A stretch of DNA of 34,907 nucleotides from Rubrivivax sp. (GTDB lineage Bacteria; Pseudomonadota; Gammaproteobacteria; Burkholderiales; Burkholderiaceae_C): contig JAHECD010000047.1 in assembly GCA_024641945.1 (NCBI GenBank), forward strand, positions 1-34,907, read 5' to 3'. Made by a program: the position numbers and the translations under genes. Each line of letters begins with the position of its first letter. The first letter of the stretch is position 1. Shown in pieces: positions 27,547-34,907 of the stretch. The notes beneath the pieces are model-generated. The model saw only the letters and a program-made list of their open reading frames with translations. It made no database searches and was not told where the DNA came from.

Positions 27547-27931
27547 CGGGCGGCTCCTTGTGGCCCGTTGCCGCCACCCGCGTTCGATGCCCTGTGCGGG
27601 ACCAGGGCGCCGGGGCGCTCTCTTGCGCTCATGTCCCCCGGATCGGCCTGCGGCCGACCCTCCTCCTTTACTTCGCTCCAGAGAACGCCCCACCACCCTG
27701 ATCCGATACGCAAAGGTGGTTCGACGGTGGCGCGCCAACCCGGTGTCTGGCCGAGGACGGCGGGTGAGTGCCGCAGCGAAGTAAAGGAGGAGGGCTGGGC
27801 GCAGCCCAGTCCGGGGGACATGAGCGGAGGCACTTGCCCGGCGGCCTCGGCCCGCGCAGCGTTGACGACCCAATGCACGAAAGGCCGCAACGAGCCGGAT
27901 GGCCACATGGGCGACGCGACCCCGGTCACCG
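27547..27931. other. Long intergenic gap inside an ABC transporter operon
   Basis: The 385 bp between the two permease genes contain no credible gene. The centre is the inverted-repeat element described at 27627-27825; the flanks are GC-rich without recognisable promoter boxes. Short open frames in all directions arise from the repeat arms and from base composition. Confidence 0.7.
27627..27825. repeat. 199-bp element with 51-bp inverted arms and covarying hairpins (D)
   Basis: Left arm 27627-27677 and right arm 27775-27825 are inverted copies. Twenty inner bases (AGCGAAGTAAAGGAGGAGGG) and sixteen outer bases (TCCGGGGGACATGAGC) are identical. Between them sits a 15-nt hairpin: TCGGCC-GCA-GGCCGA in one arm and CTGGGC-GCA-GCCCAG in the other. 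The loop is kept and three of six stem pairs change on both sides. The 97-bp centre also holds a CCACC/GGTGG pair. It is not a transposon with a gene of its own; a REP/MITE-like element or an RNA structure is more likely. Confidence 0.8.
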
Positions 27932-28837
27932 TCACAGCTCCTTGCGCAGATCGACCATCCGCGTCAGCGCCACGATGATCATCAGCACCACGGCCAGCAG
28001 CACGACGGCGTTGGCGGCGGCGAGCGGGAACTGCAGGTAGGACGTCTGCACCTGGATCACCTTGCCGACCGAGGCGATTTGCTGGCCGCCCATCACGCCG
28101 ACGGTGACGAAGTCGCCCATCACGATCGTGATGACGAAGATCGAGCCGATCACGATGCCGGTGCGCGACAGCGGAACGATGACGTTCCACAGCGTCTGCC
28201 AGCCGGTGGCGCCGGCGTCGTCGGCGGCCTCGAGCAGCGCGCGGTCGATGCGCATCATCGAATTGAAGATCGGCACCAGCATGAACATCGTGTACAGGTG
28301 CACGAAGGCCAGCACGACCGAGAACTCGGAAAACAGCAGCCACTCCACAGGCTTGTCCACCAGCCCGGCGCCGACGAGCGCCTGGTTCACGAGCCCGTTG
28401 CGCCCGAGAAGGGGCACCCACGAGATCATGCGGATCACGTTGCTCGTCCAGAACGGAATCGTGCAGATCACGAACAGCACCGTCTGCATGGCCGCGGTGC
28501 GCACATGGAATGCCAGGAAGTAGGCGATCGTGAACCCGATCACCAGCGACACGGCCCAGGTCAGCAACGAGAAGCGCAACGTCGAGATGTACGTCTTGAG
28601 CGTGACACACGGGTCCGACAGGTCGCTGCACCCATTGAAGATCGAGACGTAGTTCTGCCCCGTGAAACCGGGGATCAACTCGTAGTCGCTCGTCGGCCAG
28701 AAACTCACTGCCGCAATGAGCAGCAGCGGCGCGATGAAGAAGAAGGCGAACACCGCCCCGAAAGGCAGCGCCTGCAGCCACGCCGCCGGCCCGGACTTCA
28801 ATGAAGGGCTGCTCACGCCAGCCACCCGCCACCGCAT
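27932..28837 (-). CDS. Spermidine/putrescine-type ABC permease, PotB-like
   Basis: Inner-membrane permease of about 301 residues. Hydrophobic segments begin at GAVFAFFFIAPLLLIAAVSF. The periplasmic loop contains CSDLSDPCVT, with two cysteines that could form a disulphide, and the EAA loop is LLEAADDAGATGWQTLWNVIVPL. The ATG at complement 28837 is used here; a GTG seven codons later (28816, giving SSPSLKSGPAAW) is an equally good start, and neither has a clear ribosome-binding site. The preceding 114-bp gap holds repeat element C. It pairs with the PotC-like permease across the interrupted region. Confidence 0.9.
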   Translation of the reverse strand: MRWRVAGVSSPSLKSGPAAWLQALPFGAVFAFFFIAPLLLIAAVSFWPTSDYELIPGFTGQNYVSIFNGCSDLSDPCVTLKTYISTLRFSLLTWAVSLVIGFTIAYFLAFHVRTAAMQTVLFVICTIPFWTSNVIRMISWVPLLGRNGLVNQALVGAGLVDKPVEWLLFSEFSVVLAFVHLYTMFMLVPIFNSMMRIDRALLEAADDAGATGWQTLWNVIVPLSRTGIVIGSIFVITIVMGDFVTVGVMGGQQIASVGKVIQVQTSYLQFPLAAANAVVLLAVVLMIIVALTRMVDLRKEL

Positions 28838-28871
28838 TCGGCCGGCGCAGCCCGGCCCGACCCAAGCGGCC

Positions 28872-28948
28872 GCCGCGGATCCGGCTCTGCCAGTCCGCCA
28901 GCGGCGCCCCCCTGGGTGGGAGCGGCGTCAGCCGTTCTTGGGGGGATC
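28872..28948. repeat. GC-rich intergenic repeat element, copy C
   Basis: Second copy of the element at 19160-19230, sharing GCCGCGGATCCGGCT exactly and a diverged remainder that ends in a G-run a few bases from the stop codon of the binding-protein gene. On the transcribed (minus) strand CTGGC-AGA-GCCGG can fold with one G-U pair, matching the hairpin position in copy B. Confidence 0.65.
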
Positions 28949-28951
28949 AAC

Positions 28952-30199
28952 TCAAGCCGCCACGAACTCGTTCCATTTCTGGACCATGTACGTGTTCTCG
29001 TCCATCAGCGCGTTCCAGCAGGCGATGCCGCCCATGCGCTGCTCGTACGAGCCGCCGTCGCGCACACCGCCGGCCTTGTGCAGCAGGTCGCCGTTGGGGC
29101 TCTTGATGTCCTGCGCGGCGGGCTTGCCTTCCATCCAGTAAGCCCATTCGTACGGCTCCATCTTGGCCTTGGCGGTCTCGAGCACGGCGCTGTAGTAACC
29201 CTGCCGGTTGAGGTACGCGCCGGCCCAGCCGTCGAGGAACCAGTTGATGAATTCGTACGCGCCGTCGAGCTTCTTGCCCGTCAGCGTGGCCGGCAGCCCG
29301 AAGCCGGCGGCCCACGCGCGGTAGCCTTCCTTCAGCGGCTGGAAGGTGCAGGCGATGCCCTTGCTGCGCACGGCCGTGACGGCGGGGCTCCACATCGACT
29401 GGATCACCACCTCGCCCGAGGCCATCAGGTTGACGCTTTCGTTGAAGTCCTTCCACAGGCTGCGGAACTGGCCCGCCTTCTTGGCCTCGATCAGCGTCTT
29501 GATCGTCAGGTCGATTTCCTTCTTCGTCATGTTCCCCTTGTCGGGGTACTTGTAGAGGCCCATCGCCTCGACCACCATCGCCGCGTCCATGATGCCGATC
29601 GACGGGATGTTCAGGATCGCCGCCTTGCCCTTGAACTCGGGGTTCAGCAGTTCCTTCCAGCTTTCGATCGGGCGCTTGATGAGGTCGGGCCGGATGCCCA
29701 GCGTGTCGGCGTTGTAGACCGTGGGGATCAGGCTCATCCATTGCGTAGGCGACTTGGCGAAGACCTTGCTCTTCTCGCCTTCGAGGTAGATCACCTTCTT
29801 CGGCGCGGTGCCCTGGTCGCCCACCGCCTTGCCGCCGACCATGCCGGTGGTGAACAGCGGGGTGATCTTGTCGGCGTTCTTGATCTTCTTGACGTCGATG
29901 CCCTTCAGGTTGCCCGTGGGCACGATCTTCTTCAGCGAGAAATATTCGGTGTCGATCAGGTCGAAGCTGTTCGGCGACGTGACGGCGCGCTTGGTCACCT
30001 CGTCGGTGTTGACGGCGACATACTGGATCTTGATGCCGGTGTCGGCTTCGAACTTCTCCGCGATCTTCTTGTCCTGGTTCACCGCGGTGCCCAGGTAGCG
30101 CAGCGTGATCTTCTCCTGCGCGTGGATGGCCGGGAAGATCCCGGTGGCCAGGATGCCGGCGGTGCCCTTGAGCAGGCTGCGGCGGTTTTGGTCGGACAT
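28952..30199 (-). CDS. PotD/PotF-like ABC substrate-binding protein with Tat-type signal
   Basis: Extracytoplasmic binding protein of 415 residues for the polyamine-type importer. The start MSDQNRRSLLKGTAGILATG has GAGGAG 6 nt upstream, and the twin arginine in NRRSLLKG followed by a hydrophobic stretch suggests Tat export, cleaved near IHAQE. The mature protein has the lobe-hinge pattern of the class: LRYLGTAVNQDKKIAEKFEA at the start, SFDLIDTEYFSLKK, SLIPTVYNADTLG, then AWAAGFGLPATLTGKK and EFINWFLDG towards the end. The ligand is not evident. Neighbours (racemase, upp, codA) suggest a hydantoin- or pyrimidine-related compound rather than a polyamine, but this is inference. It lies 34 bp after the ATPase gene. 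Confidence 0.9.
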   Translation of the reverse strand: MSDQNRRSLLKGTAGILATGIFPAIHAQEKITLRYLGTAVNQDKKIAEKFEADTGIKIQYVAVNTDEVTKRAVTSPNSFDLIDTEYFSLKKIVPTGNLKGIDVKKIKNADKITPLFTTGMVGGKAVGDQGTAPKKVIYLEGEKSKVFAKSPTQWMSLIPTVYNADTLGIRPDLIKRPIESWKELLNPEFKGKAAILNIPSIGIMDAAMVVEAMGLYKYPDKGNMTKKEIDLTIKTLIEAKKAGQFRSLWKDFNESVNLMASGEVVIQSMWSPAVTAVRSKGIACTFQPLKEGYRAWAAGFGLPATLTGKKLDGAYEFINWFLDGWAGAYLNRQGYYSAVLETAKAKMEPYEWAYWMEGKPAAQDIKSPNGDLLHKAGGVRDGGSYEQRMGGIACWNALMDENTYMVQKWNEFVAA

Positions 30200-30233
30200 G
30201 GTGTTCTCCTCGGGTTGAAAGATCGCCTGGATC

Positions 30234-31229
30234 TCAGGCTGCCAAAAGGTGGATATCCGTGGGGTCCCAGTGGGCGCATGCACGCTCGCCGGGCTGCCAC
30301 GGTGCGGCGTCGAACTGCGCCTCGGGCAGCACCACGCTGAATTCCGGCACGGGCTCGCTCGCCAATGTGAGCAGCACGTATGTGCCCTGGTACTCGACGC
30401 CCTGCACGGTGGCATCGAGCACCGTGTCGCCGGCCGGCATCGACGTGCGGCTCAGGCGCGTCTTGTCGGCACGCACGGCGGTCAGGCCGAGCGACGTGGG
30501 GATCACGTTGTGGCCGCCCATGAAGCGCGCGACGAATTCAGTCTTCGGGTTGTTGAAGAGTGCATGCGGCGCGGCGTCCTGCTCGATGCGGCCGTGGTTC
30601 ATCACGACCACCTGGTCGGCCAAGGCCATCGCCTCTTCCTGCGAGTGCGTCACGTGCACGAAGGTCATGCCGAGCGTCTTCTGCCAGGCCTTGAGTTCGG
30701 CCCGCATGCGGATGCGCAGGAACGGGTCGAGCGCCGACAGCGGCTCGTCGAGCAGCAGCACCTTGGGCTCGGTGATGAGCGCCCGCGCCAGCGCCACACG
30801 TTGCTGCTGGCCGCCGGACAGCTCGGCCGGCTTGCGCTGGGCCAGGTGGCCGAGCGAGACGCGCTCGAGCAGCTCGGCCGCCTTCTTGTGCCGCTCGGCC
30901 TTGCCCACACCGCGCATCTTCAGGCTGAAGGCCACGTTGTCCAGCGCACTCAGGTGCGGGAAGAGGGCATAACTCTGGAACATCATCGCGCTGCCGCGCG
31001 CGGCCGCCGGCAGCGCCGTGATGTTGCGCCCACCGAGCAAGATGTCGCCGTCGCTCGCGAGCTCGTGCCCGGCGATCATGCGCAGCGTCGACGTCTTGCC
31101 GCAGCCCGACGGGCCGAGCAGGCAGCAATAGCTGCCGCCGGCGATCTTCAGGTCGATGCGGTCGACCGCGGTCGTCTGGCCGTAGCGTTTGCTCAAGTGG
31201 GCAAGTTCGAGCCTGGATTCCGCTTGCAT
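30234..31229 (-). CDS. Spermidine/putrescine-type ABC ATPase, PotA-like
   Basis: Cytoplasmic ATPase of the importer and first gene of the four-gene operon. The 331-residue protein has Walker [11 protein letters not shown] (39-48), Q-loop [10 protein letters not shown], signature [16 protein letters not shown], Walker [14 protein letters not shown] and the switch His in [11 protein letters not shown]. The C-terminal 90 residues form a TOBE-type regulatory domain, starting near [29 protein letters not shown] is preferred as the start. A GTG 13 codons upstream is possible, since the usual AAAGG lies immediately against the ATG and so is badly spaced. The gene is divergent from the racemase gene; the 116-bp space between them shows no clear promoter box. 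Confidence 0.92.
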   Translation of the reverse strand: MQAESRLELAHLSKRYGQTTAVDRIDLKIAGGSYCCLLGPSGCGKTSTLRMIAGHELASDGDILLGGRNITALPAAARGSAMMFQSYALFPHLSALDNVAFSLKMRGVGKAERHKKAAELLERVSLGHLAQRKPAELSGGQQQRVALARALITEPKVLLLDEPLSALDPFLRIRMRAELKAWQKTLGMTFVHVTHSQEEAMALADQVVVMNHGRIEQDAAPHALFNNPKTEFVARFMGGHNVIPTSLGLTAVRADKTRLSRTSMPAGDTVLDATVQGVEYQGTYVLLTLASEPVPEFSVVLPEAQFDAAPWQPGERACAHWDPTDIHLLAA

Positions 31230-31345
31230 CCTTTGTCCGACGCAAAGGGCATACCAGCCCTTGCGCACTGTCGTTGGGCGTCGGGCGCACCGTTTCGGCG
31301 CAGACCCTCCGATGTGGCAGGCGCGCGAATTGCTGAAAGCCTCGC

Positions 31346-32080
31346 ATGAAGCTGCGTGTCATCAACCCCAACACGACGGCATCGATGACCGCCGCGATCG
31401 GCGCCGCCGCGGGTGCAGTGGCCGCGCCGGGCACGGTGATCGACGCTGTGCAGCCGAGCTTCGGTGCGCCGTCGATCGAGGGCCACCACGACGACGTCTG
31501 GGCCGCTGCGGGCGTGGCAGAGCAGGTGCGCGCCGGGGAGCGCGACGGCGCCGCCGGCTACGTCATCGCCTGCTTCGGCGACCCCGGGCTGCATGCTGCG
31601 CGCGAGCTGGCCACGGGCCCGGTGATCGGCATCGCCGAGGCCGCGTTCCACTGCGCATCCCTGCTGGCCACTGGCTTCTCGGTCGTCACGACGCTGACAC
31701 GCACCTGCGTCATTGCCGAGCATCTGGTGTTGCAGTACGGCTTCGAGCGGCGCTGCCGCGGTATCCACGGCACCGACTTGGCCGTGCTCGAACTCGACGA
31801 CCCGGCGAGCAATGCCTACGCACGCATCCGCGACTGCGCCGCAGAAGCGCTGGTGCGCGACCGCAGTGGCGCCATCGTGCTGGGCTGCGCCGGCATGGCC
31901 GACCTGTGCCGCCGGCTGCAGCGCGAACTTGGCGTGCCGGTGATCGACGGCGTGGCCGCGGCGGTCAAGCTGGCAGAGTCGCTGGTGCACCTGGGCCTGG
32001 GCACCAGCAAACGCGGCGACTACGCGCTGCCGCTGCCCAAGGTCTACGCCGGGCTCGCGGCACCCTGGTCGCCGTTGTGA
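31346..32080 (+). CDS. Asp/Glu/hydantoin racemase family protein
   Basis: Cofactor-independent racemase of 244 residues. The family marks are the N-terminal [11 protein letters not shown], a first catalytic cysteine in VIACFGDPG (about residue 75) and a second in VLGCAGMAD (about 180), placed as in hydantoin and allantoin racemases. It is divergent from the PotA-like ATPase gene and lies 133 bp before upp in the same direction. Hydantoins and allantoin are products of pyrimidine- or purine-related breakdown, which suits the location. However, no hydantoinase, allantoinase or carbamoylase gene is present in the window, so the substrate stays open. Maleate isomerase-type activity is a distant alternative. 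Confidence 0.88.
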   Translation: MKLRVINPNTTASMTAAIGAAAGAVAAPGTVIDAVQPSFGAPSIEGHHDDVWAAAGVAEQVRAGERDGAAGYVIACFGDPGLHAARELATGPVIGIAEAAFHCASLLATGFSVVTTLTRTCVIAEHLVLQYGFERRCRGIHGTDLAVLELDDPASNAYARIRDCAAEALVRDRSGAIVLGCAGMADLCRRLQRELGVPVIDGVAAAVKLAESLVHLGLGTSKRGDYALPLPKVYAGLAAPWSPL

Positions 32081-32189
32081 GCCGCCCGTCGATGGCTGCG
32101 CCGCGCGGCGCCGCGAGATACCCCGCGCCCGGCCGTGCAGGCCGATGGTCGCCATCCCGCGGATCCACACCCGCCGAACCGCGCTCGCT

Positions 32190-32195
32190 TATGCT
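32190..32195 (+). promoter_or_regulatory. Possible -10 box upstream of upp
   Basis: TATGCT, 18 nt before the upp ATG, in a local drop of GC content. The spacing would give a very short leader. No matching -35 was seen, so this is only a weak candidate. Confidence 0.3.
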
Positions 32196-32213
32196 CGCGC
32201 CGACGCCTCAACC

Positions 32214-32864
<651 letters not shown>

Positions 32865-32872
32865 GCCCTGCT

Positions 32873-34168
32873 ATGCGCGCGGCCGACCTGCTGGTGCGCA
32901 ATGCCACGCTGCCCGACGGCCGCGCCGGCATCGACGTGCTCGTGCTTGGCGGGCGCATCGCCGACGTCGGGATGGCATTGCAGCCGCTCGATGGTGTGCC
33001 GGTGCACGACGCACAAGGCTGGCTGCTCGCGCCGCCCTTCGTCGATGCGCATTTCCACATGGACGCCACGCTGTCGTACGGTCTGCCGCGCGTCAATGCG
33101 AGCGGCACGCTGCTCGAAGGCATCGCGCTGTGGGGCGAACTGAAGCCGCACCTCACGCAGGAGGCGCTGGTCGCGCGTGCGCTGGACTATTGCGACTGGG
33201 CGGTGGCGCGCGGGCTGCTCGCGATCCGCTCGCACGTGGACGTCTGCGACGATCGCCTGCTCGCGGTGGAGGCGCTGCTGCACGTGAAGCAGCGCGTGAA
33301 GCCCTACCTCGACCTGCAACTCGTGGCCTTTCCGCAGGACGGCGTGCTGCGCGCGCCGCACGCGATGGCGAATCTCGAGCGCGCGCTCGACCTCGGCGTG
33401 GACGTGGTCGGCGGCATCCCGCACTTCGAGCGCACGATGGAGCAGGGCGCCGAGAGTGTGCGCCTGCTGTGCGAACTGGCGGCGCGGCGCGGCCTGCCGG
33501 TGGACATGCACTGCGACGAGAGCGACGACCCGCTGTCGCGCCACATCGAGACCCTGGCCTTCCACACGCAGCGCCTGGGTCTGCAGGGGCGCGTGACCGG
33601 CTCGCACCTGACGTCCATGCATTCGATGGACAACTACTACGCGAGCAAGCTGATTCCGCTCATCGGCGAAGCCGGCGTGCATGTCGTGGCGAACCCGCTC
33701 ATCAACATCACGCTGCAGGGGCGGCACGACACCTACCCCCGGCGACGCGGCATGACGCGTGTGCCCGAGCTGATGGCGGCGGGCGTGAACGTGGCCTTCG
33801 GGCACGACTGCGTGATGGACCCCTGGTATTCGCTCGGCTCGGCCGACATGCTGGAAGTGGCGTCGATGGGCCTGCACGTGGCGCAGATGACCTCGCAGGC
33901 GGGCATGCGCAGCTGCTTCGACGCCGTGACGGTGAACGCGGCGTGTGTGCTGGGACTCGACAGCTACGGTCTCGAGCCGGGGTGCCGGGGCGATTTTGTG
34001 CTGCTGCAGGCGCGTTCGCCGGTCGAGGCCATCCGCCTGCGGGCCCAGCGACTGCTCGTGGTGCGCGCCGGCGTGGTGCTGGCCACCGCAGCGCCCTCGG
34101 TGTCGGTGGTCCGGTTGCCGGGCAGGGAAGGGGCAATCGATTTCACGCGGCCGCAGGCCGCCCCCTGA
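32873..34168 (+). CDS. codA: Cytosine deaminase (amidohydrolase superfamily)
   Basis: Hydrolyses cytosine to uracil and ammonia in the cytoplasm. The 431-residue protein begins with the small beta-sandwich part, then the barrel motif VDAHFHMD (His60, His62). HCDESDDP (third metal His and catalytic Glu), SHLTSMHSM (His) and GHDCVMDPW (metal Asp) follow, the CodA arrangement. HFHMDATLSYG and NITLQGRHDTYP are typical of CodA within the wider family. It follows upp by 8 bp. Related enzymes act on isoguanine, creatinine or other ring amidines, but the neighbouring upp strongly favours cytosine. A 123-bp gap with a GGACCC/GGGTCC inverted pair follows it. Confidence 0.92.
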   Translation: MRAADLLVRNATLPDGRAGIDVLVLGGRIADVGMALQPLDGVPVHDAQGWLLAPPFVDAHFHMDATLSYGLPRVNASGTLLEGIALWGELKPHLTQEALVARALDYCDWAVARGLLAIRSHVDVCDDRLLAVEALLHVKQRVKPYLDLQLVAFPQDGVLRAPHAMANLERALDLGVDVVGGIPHFERTMEQGAESVRLLCELAARRGLPVDMHCDESDDPLSRHIETLAFHTQRLGLQGRVTGSHLTSMHSMDNYYASKLIPLIGEAGVHVVANPLINITLQGRHDTYPRRRGMTRVPELMAAGVNVAFGHDCVMDPWYSLGSADMLEVASMGLHVAQMTSQAGMRSCFDAVTVNAACVLGLDSYGLEPGCRGDFVLLQARSPVEAIRLRAQRLLVVRAGVVLATAAPSVSVVRLPGREGAIDFTRPQAAP

Positions 34169-34251
34169 AACTTCCGGGTCGGCGCGCAATTCGGCCGCCG
34201 GGACCCCCTCGTCCGTGGGTCCGGCACGACATCTGCATCGGACGCAGACCC

Positions 34252-34257
34252 TAGAAT
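34252..34257 (+). promoter_or_regulatory. Probable -10 box for the glutathione S-transferase gene
   Basis: TAGAAT, five of six bases of the sigma-70 -10 consensus, inside an unusually AT-rich patch 34 nt before the ATG. A matching -35 is not clear. Confidence 0.4.
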
Positions 34258-34291
34258 GTTTTCAAACTGAGACGGACCACCGTACCCCCCA

Positions 34292-34906
34292 ATGAAACTG
34301 ATCGGCGCATTGACGAGCCCCTACGTGCGCAAGGTGCGCATCGTGATGGCGGAGAAGAAGCTGGACTTCCAGCTCGTGCTCGAAGACGTGTGGGCCAGCC
34401 AGGAAATCCTCAAGTCCAACCCGCTCGGCAAGGTGCCGTGCCTCGTGATGGAAGGTGGCGAGGCGGTCTTCGACTCGCGTGTGATCGTCGAATATCTCGA
34501 CACGCTGTCGCCCGTGGGCAAGCTGATCCCATCGAGCGGCCGTGAGCGTGTCGAGGTGCGCACCTGGGAAGCGCTGGCCGACGGCCTGCTGGACGCGAGC
34601 ATCCTCGCGCGCCTCGAGGCCACGTGGACGGGTCGCACCGCCGAGCAGCGTTCGCAGGCCTGGATCGACCGCCAGATGAGCCGTGTCGACGAAGCCCTGG
34701 TGGCCATGAGCAAGGGCCTCGGCGACAAGGCCTTCTGTGCCGGCATCTACCTGTCGCTGGCCGACATCGCGGTCGGCTGCGCGCTCGGTTATCTGGATTT
34801 CCGCTTCCCGCACATCGATTGGCGCGCCCGCCACGCCAACCTGTCGAAGCTGTACGACAAGCTGTCTGCGCGCCAGAGCTTCATCGATACGCGGCCGCCG
34901 GGCTGA
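34292..34906 (+). CDS. Glutathione S-transferase family protein
   Basis: Cytosolic transferase-fold protein of 204 residues, complete within the window (stop TGA at 34904-34906). The N-terminal thioredoxin-like domain begins MKLIGALTSPYVRKVRIV, with the catalytic Ser/Tyr region SPYVRK. It continues through NPLGKVPCLV (cis-Pro after Val) and DSRVIVEYLD, which contacts glutathione. The helical C-terminal domain holds SLADIAVGCALGYLDFR. It starts after its own probable promoter and is likely independent of codA. The substrate is unknown, and it may be a stress or maleylacetoacetate isomerase-like enzyme. Confidence 0.92.
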   Translation: MKLIGALTSPYVRKVRIVMAEKKLDFQLVLEDVWASQEILKSNPLGKVPCLVMEGGEAVFDSRVIVEYLDTLSPVGKLIPSSGRERVEVRTWEALADGLLDASILARLEATWTGRTAEQRSQAWIDRQMSRVDEALVAMSKGLGDKAFCAGIYLSLADIAVGCALGYLDFRFPHIDWRARHANLSKLYDKLSARQSFIDTRPPG

Positions 34907-34907
34907 C

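Noticed and set aside
27547..27931. Insertion sequence in the ABC operon gap
   Set aside because: No transposase frame and no evident target duplication; the inverted arms with hairpins fit a small non-coding repeat better.

Overview
The window is a very GC-rich stretch of a bacterial chromosome. Gene content, GC-biased third positions and protein style suggest a betaproteobacterium of the order Burkholderiales (Comamonadaceae or Rubrivivax/Leptothrix-like); this assignment is inferred, since no rRNA or other marker is present. No tRNA, rRNA, CRISPR array, transposase or phage gene was seen. Long open frames on the opposite strand are mostly GC artefacts.

Region 1 (1-9504, minus strand) is one long nucleoside operon. 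In transcription order it holds a BmpA-family periplasmic nucleoside-binding lipoprotein-like protein, an ABC ATPase with two nucleotide-binding domains, two permeases, cytidine deaminase (cdd), purine nucleoside phosphorylase, deoxyribose-phosphate aldolase (deoC), a lipoprotein 5'-nucleotidase, and thymidine phosphorylase (deoA, cut by the window edge). Divergent from it is adenosine deaminase (9611-10666). Together they would strip phosphate from nucleotides outside the inner membrane, import the nucleosides, deaminate and phosphorolyse them, and feed the deoxyribose into glycolysis. A large Oar-like TonB-dependent receptor and a phytanoyl-CoA-dioxygenase-family enzyme follow.

Region 2 (15307-17404, minus) is a bufferin (copper metallophore RiPP) operon: bufA2-type precursor, bufB (DUF692/MNIO) and bufC (DUF2063). 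It carries an upstream motif resembling the sigma-F ECF promoter known from Caulobacter bufferin-type operons. mobB is divergent from it.

Region 3 (18200-25543) holds a second TonB-dependent receptor followed by a second, orphan BmpA paralogue whose 5' end is abutted by a repeat element. Divergent from these are the two hallmark genes of the URC uracil-catabolism pathway: URC1 (GTP-cyclohydrolase-II homologue) and URC4 (DUF1688). An XRE/MmyB-type regulator follows, then an isolated ATP-synthase c-subunit gene.

Region 4 (25630-34906) has a nitronate monooxygenase and a spermidine/putrescine-type four-gene ABC importer. The importer operon is interrupted between its two permease genes by a 199-bp inverted repeat with covarying hairpins. 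Next come an Asp/Glu-hydantoin racemase, uracil phosphoribosyltransferase (upp, the URC6 function), cytosine deaminase (codA) and a glutathione S-transferase. Cytosine to uracil (codA), uracil to UMP (upp) and the URC1/URC4 steps form a plausible pyrimidine-degradation route. The whole window therefore reads as a nucleic-acid-component scavenging and catabolism locus with a copper-defence operon embedded in it.
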